From contig JAZKDW010000046.1 of assembly GCA_040387375.1 (NCBI GenBank), forward strand, positions 1 through 64,000: 64,000 nt of DNA. The letters run 5' to 3'. The notes under the pieces were generated by a model. It was not told where the DNA came from and did no database searches. It was given only the letters and a program-made list of their open reading frames with translations. This DNA comes from JAZKDW01 sp040387375 (GTDB lineage Bacteria; Pseudomonadota; Gammaproteobacteria; Burkholderiales; Burkholderiaceae_D). Positions 37,918 to 45,834 of the stretch are shown one piece after another; the stretch's first letter is position 1, and each line of letters opens with the position of its first letter. The position numbers were made by a program, and so were the translations under genes.

Positions 37918-38511
37918 ATGTCCATTCGTCTCATTGTCGGTCTCGGCAACCCCGGCCCGGAATACGAACAAACCCGCCATAATGCCGGTTTCTGGCTGGT
38001 CGACAATCTGGCGATGACTCTGGGCCGCAGCCGACTGGCACGCGAAGCCCGTTACAACGCGCTGGCCGGCAAAATCACTGTCGCGGGACAAGAAGTGTGG
38101 CTGCTGGAGCCGCAAACCTTCATGAACCGTTCGGGCCAATCGGTCGGGGCACTGGCGCGCTTTTTCAAAATTGCTGCCGATGAAATCCTGGTGGCACACG
38201 ATGAACTGGATCTGCCCCCGGGCGCCGCCAAGATCAAGAAAGGCGGCTCATCTGGCGGACATAATGGATTGAAGGACATTACCGCCGCCCTGGGTACCCA
38301 GGATTACTGGCGGCTGCGCATCGGTATCGGCCACCCGCGGGCGCAGAACCTGCAGCAGGCCGTGGTTGACTATGTGCTGCACCGTCCGCGCAAGGTGGAG
38401 CAACCGCTGATCGACGAAGCGATCGCCAAAAGCCTCGATATCATTCCGCTGCTTTGCGATGGGAAGTTCGAGGCGGCGATGCTTCAGTTACACACGACAA
38501 GCAAAGCGTGA
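37918..38511 (+). CDS. pth: Peptidyl-tRNA hydrolase
   Basis: Pth recycles tRNA from peptidyl-tRNAs released early from the ribosome. The 197-residue protein starts [22 protein letters not shown], with catalytic H21. Substrate-binding motifs [20 protein letters not shown] and [12 protein letters not shown] appear in order. ATG 37918 is the first suitable codon. The gene follows the rplY terminator by about 95 bases and has the same order (rplY-pth-ychF) in most Burkholderiales. Confidence 0.97.
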   Translation: MSIRLIVGLGNPGPEYEQTRHNAGFWLVDNLAMTLGRSRLAREARYNALAGKITVAGQEVWLLEPQTFMNRSGQSVGALARFFKIAADEILVAHDELDLPPGAAKIKKGGSSGGHNGLKDITAALGTQDYWRLRIGIGHPRAQNLQQAVVDYVLHRPRKVEQPLIDEAIAKSLDIIPLLCDGKFEAAMLQLHTTSKA

Positions 38512-38862
38512 GTGTGCCCTGCGCCGAAGTAACGCGTTGACGAAGGCAATCCCATTCCTCTGATGAACTGAAAGATATCTTCCAGCTTTTCAACAAGCGC
38601 GCGAGCAGGAGACGCATTTTCAGGCATCCGCCCGCGCGAATTGCACCCATCCCTAAGCGCAAGCCTTTTGATGAGAACATCCGGCGGGGTTACAATTGAT
38701 GCTTTTCGAGACAAAGCCAAACCAGCCTCGTTGAAAAACGCATCTGATTTGCCCACTTTTCATCCAATTCAGATCAGTGCCCGATAATCGACGGCGCTGA
38801 TCGGCCATGTCGGCCACGCCCATATCCGGTCCGATTTTGCACTGATTTTTTAAAGGTTTTCC
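38512..38862. other. Intergenic region between pth and ychF
   Basis: About 350 bases with no convincing gene. Minus-strand frames of 79 and 90 residues exist but show no family likeness, no ribosome-binding site and no start context. The last bases before ychF contain TTTTTTAAAGG, which supplies its ribosome-binding site. No promoter is clear. Confidence 0.5.
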
Positions 38863-39954
38863 ATGAGTCTCAAATGCGGCATCGTCGGCCTGCCCAACGT
38901 CGGCAAATCCACGCTTTTCAACGCCCTCACCAAGGCGGGCATTCCGGCTGAAAATTATCCTTTCTGCACGATCGAACCGAACGTCGGCATGGTTGAAGTG
39001 CCGGACCCGCGCCTGGCTGCGCTCGCAAGCATCGTCAAGCCCGAACGCGTGCTGCCGGCAACCGTTGAATTTGTCGACATCGCAGGACTGGTGGCCGGCG
39101 CGTCGAAGGGCGAAGGCCTGGGCAACCAGTTCCTCGCCCATATCCGTGAAACCGATGCGATCGTCAATGTGGTGCGCTGTTTTGAAGACGACAATGTGAT
39201 CCACGTCGCGGGCAAGATCAATCCGCTCGACGACATCGAAGTGATTCAGACCGAATTGGCGCTGGCCGATATGGGAACGGTCGAAAAGGCGATCCATCGC
39301 GAGAATAAAAAAGCCAGGTCAGGCGACAAGGATGCCGCCAAGCTGGTTGCCATCCTCGAACGCATCATGCCGCATCTGGACCAGGCGAAGCCAGTACGCG
39401 CAATGGGGCTGGACGCCGAGGAAATGGCGCTGATCAAGCCACTCTGCCTGATCACCGCCAAGCCAGCCATGTATGTGGGCAATGTGTCCGATACCGGCTT
39501 CACCAACAATCCGCTGCTGGACCAGTTGAGCGCGTACGCCAAGTCCCAAAACGCACCGATGGTAGCGATTTGCGCGGCAATCGAATCGGAAATCGCCGAC
39601 TTGGAGGACGCCGACAAGACCGAGTTCCTGGCCGATATGGGAATGGAAGAGCCGGGCCTTGACCGCCTGATCCGCGCCGCGTTCAAACTGCTGGGCTTGC
39701 AGACCTATTTCACTGCAGGTGTCAAGGAAGTGCGCGCGTGGACCATCCATGTGGGCGACACCGGACCGCAGGCGGCAGGCGTGATTCATACCGACTTCGA
39801 GCGCGGTTTCATCCGTGCGCAGACCATTGCTTACGAGGACTTCATTGCGTTCAAGGGTGAGCAAGGGGCGAAGGAAGCGGGCAAGATGCGGGCCGAGGGC
39901 AAGGAGTATGTCGTGAAGGATGGCGACGTGCTGAATTTCCTGTTTAACGTCTAA
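38863..39954 (+). CDS. ychF: Redox-regulated ATPase YchF (Obg-like, OLA1 family)
   Basis: The 363-residue P-loop protein prefers ATP over GTP and binds the ribosome and 26S-like complexes; it is linked to stress responses. N-terminal motif [15 protein letters not shown] is G1. [21 protein letters not shown] gives G2 and G3 (position 65-85), and the C-terminal TGS domain occupies 280-363 ([18 protein letters not shown]). AAAGG lies 8 bases before ATG 38863. Length and order match the family standard. Confidence 0.97.
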   Translation: MSLKCGIVGLPNVGKSTLFNALTKAGIPAENYPFCTIEPNVGMVEVPDPRLAALASIVKPERVLPATVEFVDIAGLVAGASKGEGLGNQFLAHIRETDAIVNVVRCFEDDNVIHVAGKINPLDDIEVIQTELALADMGTVEKAIHRENKKARSGDKDAAKLVAILERIMPHLDQAKPVRAMGLDAEEMALIKPLCLITAKPAMYVGNVSDTGFTNNPLLDQLSAYAKSQNAPMVAICAAIESEIADLEDADKTEFLADMGMEEPGLDRLIRAAFKLLGLQTYFTAGVKEVRAWTIHVGDTGPQAAGVIHTDFERGFIRAQTIAYEDFIAFKGEQGAKEAGKMRAEGKEYVVKDGDVLNFLFNV

Positions 39955-39996
39955 GGAAAATCAGGCGCTTCAGAACGATTCGCGAACCATCAAAAG

Positions 39997-40030
39997 AGCC
40001 CTGACAGATTCATAAATTCAGGGCTTTTTT
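39997..40030 (+). terminator. Intrinsic terminator after ychF
   Basis: An 8-base stem (39997-40004 with 40018-40025) around a 13-base loop is followed by a run of six Ts (40025-40030). It ends the pth-ychF transcript. Confidence 0.87.
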
Positions 40031-40072
40031 AATAGCGGTTCCCGATGGTCATATGGCAAGAACCAGGCAAGA

Positions 40073-40273
40073 GTGAATCAGGGCAATTCCGGAAAACTTC
40101 CGGTTGAAGGTGGTAACCAAAACGAGGAAGGAGGTAAGCAGTCCATTCAAGGTGGTAAGCCAGTTTTACCGAACTTGCCACCTGAACTTGCTGCCCGATT
40201 ACGCTATTCTAGCCAGCGCTCGGAAAATACCTCAAGATATTTCAGCAAAATAGCCTATTTCAGCAGACGCTGA
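40073..40273 (+). pseudogene. Possible C-terminal remnant of a transcriptional-regulator/ATP-binding protein
   Basis: A GTG-started frame of 66 residues reads EGG or QGG repeats and then PNLPPELAARLRYSSQRSE. This resembles the low-complexity linker and C-terminal helical tail of AlbA_2-type ATP-binding regulator or Fic-like proteins. Three copies of a GGTGGTAA-like unit are visible at about 40109-40160. No promoter, ribosome-binding site or catalytic domain is present, so it is more likely a decayed fragment than a working gene. The rest of the gap to 40486 holds nothing I recognise. Confidence 0.3.
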
Positions 40274-40486
40274 AATCATATGAATGGTGAAATCCTGAAC
40301 CTGTCCAGCGCTTTCACAGGCGGCCCCAAAATCGTTCTATTTTTTGCGCTGCAAGATGTTTCGATTAAGGTGTTCGCCTTCCTGAGAGCGCACCATTCGT
40401 TTTTCTTGTGGCAGTTACCCATGACAATGATTTTTACGTCGACTACGCCGCTGTGATCCCAGTCGATAGAGTGCGGCTCATTTGTT

Positions 40487-41113
40487 TTACTCCTTGCCGG
40501 AAACAGCCTCAGCCTCAAACACCGGCAGCCCAAGCGAATAGCGGATTGCGATCAAACGGAATGAAAAGCCGAAGCCGATGGCGATCGCGGTGGCAAGGTC
40601 GCGATCGACATTGAAATGAAGCATGCCCACATACAGCACCCCGGTGAACAGGGACACAGTGGCATACAGTTCGTGCTTCAATACCAGCGGCACCTGGTTG
40701 CACAGAATATCGCGTAGCAGGCCACCAAAAACGCCCGTAATCACGCCCATTAAAACGACAATTGCGATGTGAACGCCGGTAGTGGCGGCAATATCGCAAC
40801 CGATGACGGTAAACGCCACCAGTCCCAGTGCGTCCATCACCAGAAACGCGGATTTCAGGCGGTGAAGCCGGCGTGCCAGCAAGGCTGCGGCGACCGCCGC
40901 GCCTATCGTAAATAGCAGATACTCTGGATTCGCTACCCAACCTAATGGATAGTGTCCCAGGATCATGTCGCGTATTGACCCGCCTCCCAGCGCAGTAATA
41001 GTCCCCACCACCGCGATGCCGAACAGGTCCAGCCGCCGACGCATTCCCATCAGCGCGCCAGTGGCGGCTTCGGCGGCGATCGCAATCAGATAAATAATAT
41101 GGAGCAGTGTCAT
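40487..41113 (-). CDS. Trimeric intracellular cation channel (TRIC/UPF0126) family protein
   Basis: This 208-residue inner-membrane protein has about seven membrane segments made of two related halves. Each half holds a glycine-rich signature: ALGGGSIRDMILG in the first and GVFGGLLRDILCN in the second. The family includes YadS/YicG and archaeal/bacterial TRIC channels, which conduct monovalent cations. Others have proposed an amino-acid or glycine transport role for some members. It is divergent from the ArgP-like regulator across 147 bases, so the regulator may control it. Confidence 0.88.
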   Translation of the reverse strand: MTLLHIIYLIAIAAEAATGALMGMRRRLDLFGIAVVGTITALGGGSIRDMILGHYPLGWVANPEYLLFTIGAAVAAALLARRLHRLKSAFLVMDALGLVAFTVIGCDIAATTGVHIAIVVLMGVITGVFGGLLRDILCNQVPLVLKHELYATVSLFTGVLYVGMLHFNVDRDLATAIAIGFGFSFRLIAIRYSLGLPVFEAEAVSGKE

Positions 41114-41260
41114 TCAGTTTTTCCTATGAAGTTCCCAGAAATCCGCCTGGGATTTGACCTGCGGTACGTGAGAAACCATGGCGATTTTGCTTGCTTGCGG
41201 AGCAGTTTGAAATAGAATTAAGTATTTATTCTGTAAGCTTAATTTTTTTAATGTCAGAAC

Positions 41261-42154
41261 ATGACGCTTGATCCCAAACAAACCGACGCGTTTCAAGCAG
41301 TTGCGGAGTTGGGCAGTTTTGAACGCGCCGCCGTCAGATTGAGCGTCACGCCCTCGGCAGTTTCACAACGCGTGCGCGCGCTGGAGACAACGCTCGGCGC
41401 CGCGTTGATTTTACGCACCCGCCCATGCCGCCCGACCCAGATGGGCCAGCGGCTGCTGCAATACCTGCGGCGCGCCTTGCTGATGAAGGCAGACCTGGAG
41501 GCGGAGCTGCTCAATTCGGAAAGCGGTTCGCGGAAGGTGTCGGTGGCGTTGAACGCGGATAGTCTGGGGACCTGGTTTTTCCCGGCCCTGGCAGGCATGC
41601 TGGTGAGAGACCAGATCATCCTCGACCTGATCGTTGAAGATCAGGACCATACCTATGAGTTGCTTGAAACAGGAATGGTGGCCGGCTGCGTCAGCACGGT
41701 GGCGCGCCCCATGCGCGGCTGTGGCGCCGAATTGCTGGGCACGATGCGATACAGGTTGATGGCGAGCACTTCGTTTTGCCAACGCTGGCTTTCGAAGGGA
41801 TTGACACGCGAAGCTGCGCGGAGCGCGCCTGTCGTGGCGTACACACGCAAGGATACCCTGCAGTCGAGTTTTCTTCTGTCGCACCTGGGATTGCCGGAAG
41901 GCGCTTATCCCTGCCACTATGTGCCCGGCATCGAGGCCCATTTCGCTGCCGTGCGCCACGGCCTGGGTTATGCGATGGTGCCGGAATGGCTGCTTTCCTC
42001 CGCTGGGAACGAGAACGATCCTTTGCTTGACCTGGCGCCCGGGAATCCGACCGACGTCGCCCTCTACTGGCATACCTGGAAGGTCCAGTCTCCTCGCATG
42101 GAGGCAATGTCCAGGCAGATCATCGACGCTGCGCGCAAGATGCTGCGTCCATAG
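41261..42154 (+). CDS. LysR-family transcriptional regulator, ArgP/LysG type
   Basis: The 297-residue protein has an N-terminal winged-helix domain (QAVAELGSFERAAVRLSVT then SAVSQRVRALE) and a C-terminal effector domain. The subtype is recognised from the RTRPCRPTQMGQRLL patch, which follows the helix-turn-helix in ArgP/LysG proteins. These regulators sense arginine or lysine and switch on amino-acid export genes such as argO or lysE. Here no lysE/argO is adjacent. The TRIC-type channel gene is divergent, which is the usual LysR target position. Effector and target are therefore inferred. Confidence 0.85.
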   Translation: MTLDPKQTDAFQAVAELGSFERAAVRLSVTPSAVSQRVRALETTLGAALILRTRPCRPTQMGQRLLQYLRRALLMKADLEAELLNSESGSRKVSVALNADSLGTWFFPALAGMLVRDQIILDLIVEDQDHTYELLETGMVAGCVSTVARPMRGCGAELLGTMRYRLMASTSFCQRWLSKGLTREAARSAPVVAYTRKDTLQSSFLLSHLGLPEGAYPCHYVPGIEAHFAAVRHGLGYAMVPEWLLSSAGNENDPLLDLAPGNPTDVALYWHTWKVQSPRMEAMSRQIIDAARKMLRP

Positions 42155-42157
42155 TCG

Positions 42158-42178
42158 GCTGCCATCATGATTGGCAGC
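42158..42178 (+). terminator. Hairpin after the ArgP-like gene
   Basis: A perfect 7-base stem (42158-42164 with 42172-42178) closes a 7-base loop 4 bases after the stop. No T-run follows, so its termination strength is doubtful. The next 300 bases to 42477 hold no recognisable gene and are AT-richer than the surroundings. Confidence 0.45.
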
Positions 42179-42477
42179 TCTTGGTTCCGTCCCGTAATGT
42201 TCAGCCGCATGTGCCCGAACTCGCGCCATCAAAAGCTTGCAAAAACTACACTAAAACTAGTTGAGCGAAGTCAATCTTGGCTCGCGCCTGAATAGCATAG
42301 GTTTGTGGGAAATTATTCGAGACATTTGTGATCAACGGGCAATAGGCTTCTTAAAATGTGGATTTGGCGGTCAAAATGGAATTCGTGATTTAAAATGAAA
42401 GCACTCTATTATCGGGTGTCAAATCCGTGCCAACAATCGCACTACCAAGTCGGCCCGGAATCTGAGAGGAAACGGAA

Positions 42478-42768
42478 ATGAATCGTTCACAAGCCCTTGA
42501 GTTACTCTCGCAGAGCAAAGCAACTCTGGCTGCGCGTTTCGGCGTGACGGATCTAGCCCTGTTCGGGTCAACGGCTCGCGACACGGCGCAGAAACATAGC
42601 GACATTGATATCCTGGTTGCTTTTGATGGACCGGCAACATCGGCACGCTACTTTGGCGTCCAGTTCTATCTCGAAGACCTGTTCGGCTGCGCCGTCGATC
42701 TGGTGACCCAAAAGGCCTTGCGTGCCGAGTTGCGTCCTTTCATTGAAAGGGAAGCACTACATGTGTGA
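42478..42768 (+). CDS. mntA: MNT-type nucleotidyltransferase, antitoxin of a HEPN/MNT pair
   Basis: The 96-residue minimal nucleotidyltransferase has the GSX10DXD motif (G30-S31, D42 and D44 in GSTARDTAQKHSDIDI) and the third metal aspartate D74 in CAVDLV. So the active site is intact. MntA antitoxins neutralise the partner HEPN RNase by adding AMP to its tyrosine, as shown for the Shewanella HepT/MntA system. GAGG lies 8 bases before ATG 42478. The stop overlaps the HEPN gene start by 8 bases, a tight toxin-antitoxin layout. Confidence 0.88.
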   Translation: MNRSQALELLSQSKATLAARFGVTDLALFGSTARDTAQKHSDIDILVAFDGPATSARYFGVQFYLEDLFGCAVDLVTQKALRAELRPFIEREALHV

Positions 42769-43114
42769 CCCCGCGCAACGAGAATGGCGGTTTTACCTTG
42801 ACGACATGCTCGGCTTTAGCGAAAAGGTCATTGCATATACCGATGGACTCGATCAGGCAGGTTTCATTGCCAAGACCCTGAACTATGATGCCACTGTTCG
42901 CAATCTTGAACTGACCGGTGAAGCAGCGACGCATATTCCGCAGCCTATACGTGAAGCGAATCCACAAATTCCGTGGCGACACATCATCGCCACGCGCAAT
43001 CGGCTCATCCACGGATATCTCGGCATCGATAATGACACTTTGTGGAGCATCATTCAGGATGACATTCCTGCATTGCTTCCCGAATTACGAAAGCTCAGAG
43101 AGCTTCATCGCTGA
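42761..43114 (+). CDS. hepT: HEPN-domain (DUF86) RNase toxin of a HEPN/MNT pair
   Basis: The 117-residue protein is all-helical. Its active motif RX4HXY is intact: R79, H84 and Y86 in RNRLIHGY. The tyrosine is the known AMPylation target in HepT/MntA pairs. ATG 42761 overlaps mntA by 8 bases; a longer frame from 42722 reads through mntA and is not favoured. HEPN toxins cleave RNA and can act in abortive infection against phage or in plasmid stability. Which role applies here is not shown. Confidence 0.87.
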   Translation: MCDPAQREWRFYLDDMLGFSEKVIAYTDGLDQAGFIAKTLNYDATVRNLELTGEAATHIPQPIREANPQIPWRHIIATRNRLIHGYLGIDNDTLWSIIQDDIPALLPELRKLRELHR

Positions 43115-43296
43115 GCCCAAGGCAATTTGATGAGTTCACCGAAGCGGATATGAAAGCGGGCGCAATCCGAGCGCCTCCCATCCAACACACGCGCCGGCCA
43201 AGAAGTTCGCAAAGATAAGGGCAATATCGAAGCAAAAAGCTGACACCCCTCCTCGCTCGCCTTAGAATTGGGCTTTCCTCGTGTTGCCCAAGAGAA

Positions 43297-44310
43297 ATGA
43301 AGCTAATCATACAAATACCTTGCTACAACGAGGAACAAGCGCTTCCCATTGCTCTTTCTGCATTGCCACGTGAAGTGCCGGGCTTCGACTCCGTTGAGTG
43401 GCTGATCATTGATGATGGAAGCCAGGATAATACGGTAGAGGTTGCGAAGGCACATGGTGTCGATCACGTGGTCAGGCATACCGGAAACAAGGGGCTGGCC
43501 AGAGCATTCATGACCGGTCTGGAATCCTGTATTCGTCTCGGGGCGGACGTCATTGTCAATACCGATGCTGACAACCAGTACAATGCGGACGACATTCCCG
43601 CGCTGACATTGCCGATTCTTCAGCAGCGAGCTGAAATTGTGGTGGGAGCGCGTCCCATAACCACCATCGAGCACTTTTCACCGGCCAAGAAAATGCTCCA
43701 GAAGCTGGGGAGCTGGGTGGTGCGCACGGCAAGCAAGACCGATATTCCTGATGCCCCGAGCGGGTTCCGCGCCATGAGCCGCACCGCCGCCCAACGTTTG
43801 ATGGTCTTCACCGACTACACCTACACGCTGGAAACCATCATCCAGGCAGGCCAGAAAAACATGGCCATTACCTCTGTGCCGATACGGGTCAATCCAGACT
43901 TCCGGCCGTCACGCCTCGTCAAGAGTATCCCTTCCTACGTCAAGCGCAGCATCATCACGATCGTCCGCATTTTCATCATCTATCGGCCGTTCAGTTTTTT
44001 CGGAACGATAGGCGTGGTTCTGTTCGGAACCGGATTTCTTATCGGCTTGCGTTTCATGTGGCACTACCTCCATGGGGATGGCGATGGCCATATTCAGTCC
44101 CTCATTCTAGCGTCGGTCTTGTTAGGCATCGGATTCCAGACACTGCTTGTGGCGTTCGTCGCCGATTTGCTGGCCGCGAATCGCAAGCTCCTCGAGGACA
44201 TACGCTTCAAGACAGCCAATCTGGCGAGTAATGAAAACCATGCCTCGGCTGAATATCGAAGCAAGGTCAAGAGCGGCCTCTCAGAAAGTAGTCCGGTAAA
44301 TCTCTCATGA
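43297..44310 (+). CDS. Family 2 glycosyltransferase with C-terminal membrane helices (polyprenyl-phosphate sugar transferase type)
   Basis: This 337-residue protein resembles dolichyl-phosphate mannosyltransferase-like enzymes. The GT-A domain (1-225) has IQIPCYNEEQALP at its start and the DXD element NTDADNQYN. Two membrane helices follow at about 232-250 and 270-295. It would move a sugar from a nucleotide donor to undecaprenyl phosphate. It is first of four tightly packed genes and ends by overlapping the methyltransferase start by 4 bases. The upstream 182 bases contain no clear promoter. Confidence 0.88.
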   Translation: MKLIIQIPCYNEEQALPIALSALPREVPGFDSVEWLIIDDGSQDNTVEVAKAHGVDHVVRHTGNKGLARAFMTGLESCIRLGADVIVNTDADNQYNADDIPALTLPILQQRAEIVVGARPITTIEHFSPAKKMLQKLGSWVVRTASKTDIPDAPSGFRAMSRTAAQRLMVFTDYTYTLETIIQAGQKNMAITSVPIRVNPDFRPSRLVKSIPSYVKRSIITIVRIFIIYRPFSFFGTIGVVLFGTGFLIGLRFMWHYLHGDGDGHIQSLILASVLLGIGFQTLLVAFVADLLAANRKLLEDIRFKTANLASNENHASAEYRSKVKSGLSESSPVNLS

Positions 44311-44948
44311 GCATCAAGATTTCAGGTGGCGCGGAAGAAAATGGCGTTGTCACAGGCAATGTCTACGACAAATACGGATCACGCAACCCGATCGTCAAAT
44401 GGATGATGTTTGGTTTCGAATCCGCTTTGTCCGATTTTGTTGCCCAGGCATCTCCTTATTCCATACACGAGATCGGCTGTGGTGAAGGTTATTGGGTGTT
44501 GCGCTGGAATGAGCAGGGAATGTCGGCCAGAGGATGTGATTTTTCGAAGAACGTGATTGAACTGGCGCGGGAAAATTCGATCGCCCGTGGATTGCCGCCT
44601 TCCATTTTTGAATCCCGCAGCATCTACGATCTGGATGCGGATCAGGACAGCGCGGACCTTGTGGTCTGTTGTGAAGTACTCGAGCATCTTGAAGATCCTG
44701 AGGCGGGCTTGCAGGCATTAAAGCGGATCGCCAGTCAGCATTTGATCATCAGTGTGCCGCGGGAGCCTCTCTGGTGCGCGCTCAACCTGGCACGCGGCAA
44801 GTACATCACCCGCTTGGGAAATACGCCAGGCCACCTTCAGCATTGGTCGAAACGGGGCTTTATCAGCCTGGTGTCAAAGTATTTCGACATTGTAGAAACA
44901 AAAAGTCCATTACCCTGGACCATGCTGCTCTGTCGTCAGCGTCATTGA
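44307..44948 (+). CDS. Class I SAM-dependent methyltransferase in glycan operon
   Basis: The 213-residue protein has SAM motif I at HEIGCGEGYWVLRW (near 52). Motif II is ARGCDFSKNVIELAREN, and motif IV is LVVCCEVLEHLEDPEAGL. It is a Methyltransf_11/23-type enzyme, likely acting on a sugar, lipid or polyprenol-linked intermediate in this operon. The start overlaps the glycosyltransferase stop by 4 bases, and the next gene begins 1 base after its stop. Confidence 0.85.
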   Translation: MSIKISGGAEENGVVTGNVYDKYGSRNPIVKWMMFGFESALSDFVAQASPYSIHEIGCGEGYWVLRWNEQGMSARGCDFSKNVIELARENSIARGLPPSIFESRSIYDLDADQDSADLVVCCEVLEHLEDPEAGLQALKRIASQHLIISVPREPLWCALNLARGKYITRLGNTPGHLQHWSKRGFISLVSKYFDIVETKSPLPWTMLLCRQRH

Positions 44949-44949
44949 C

Positions 44950-45834
44950 ATGAATCCGACTCTGCGCCGCAATCTGCATTGGGTTGGCAGCGGGCTGGCT
45001 TTGATGGGGATGATGTTTGTCGCCTTTCGTCTGCATGCCTACTGGCTCGACCTTGATTTTTCGCGGCTAACGCCGTCGATCTGGTGGTCGGTTGTTGTAT
45101 TGGCCGTGCTGTACGGCGTGACTAACCTGCTGCTTGCATTAGCCTGGTGGCACTTGTTGACACATCTTGGTGCGGTGGTCACACGGCTCTGGTCAGTCAA
45201 AGTCTATGGCATCTCGCAACTGGCCAAATATGTGCCCGGGAACATTTTCCACCTTGCCGGGCGGCAGGCGCTCGGCATGGCCGCCAGCATATCGGCTGGC
45301 GTGCTTGCCAAATCAACGTTATGGGAGCTTGGCTTGATTGCGGTTGCCGGCGCCTTGTCCGGCTGGCTGATATTGCCGCTCCTGTTGCCGGCCTTCCCCG
45401 AAGTGGTTGGCATCTTCCTTCTGCTGGGGTCGGCGGGGCTGATCGTACTCCTGTTGCAAAGGATGGCAGGCCGCCAGACGGCATTGGCGTTTCTCTGGCA
45501 GATGCTCTTTCTTGTACTTTCAGGAGGCATCTTCGTTGCGCTACTTGACGTCTTTGCCGGCAGCACGGCGTTTTCCATTCAGCTCTGGCTCACCATCGGA
45601 GGCGCTTACATCGCTGCCTGGCTGGCCGGGTTGGTCACGCCCGGTGCGCCTGCCGGTGTCGGAATAAGGGAAATGATTCTGCTGCTATTGCTCAAGGGTG
45701 TTGTGCCTGAAGCGGACTTGCTCATCGCTATCCTGCTTGGCCGGCTGGTGACAGTGGCTGGCGACCTGTTGTTCTTCGTGTCCGCATCTTTCATCCCGGC
45801 CAGGCCAGACACTCCTGGCAAAAGCCATGTCTGA
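44950..45834 (+). CDS. Flippase-like integral membrane protein (UPF0104/LPG synthase membrane-domain type)
   Basis: The 294-residue protein has about eight membrane segments. The signature ISQLAKYVPGNIFHLAGRQALG lies near residue 85, and the later GLVTPGAPAGVGIREMILL near 230 is diagnostic of the UPF0104/AglD-like fold. Such proteins are thought to be lipid flippases or membrane domains of lysylphosphatidylglycerol synthases. In this operon it could flip the polyprenyl-phosphate sugar made by the first gene. Its stop overlaps the start of the last gene by 8 bases. Confidence 0.82.
   Translation: MNPTLRRNLHWVGSGLALMGMMFVAFRLHAYWLDLDFSRLTPSIWWSVVVLAVLYGVTNLLLALAWWHLLTHLGAVVTRLWSVKVYGISQLAKYVPGNIFHLAGRQALGMAASISAGVLAKSTLWELGLIAVAGALSGWLILPLLLPAFPEVVGIFLLLGSAGLIVLLLQRMAGRQTALAFLWQMLFLVLSGGIFVALLDVFAGSTAFSIQLWLTIGGAYIAAWLAGLVTPGAPAGVGIREMILLLLLKGVVPEADLLIAILLGRLVTVAGDLLFFVSASFIPARPDTPGKSHV

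Noticed and set aside
38484..38756. 90-residue minus-strand frame in the pth-ychF gap
   Set aside because: No family likeness, ribosome-binding site or promoter; composition looks non-coding.
40276..40533. 85-residue minus-strand frame beside the TRIC gene
   Set aside because: It overlaps the TRIC gene 3' end, has no ribosome-binding site and matches no family I know.
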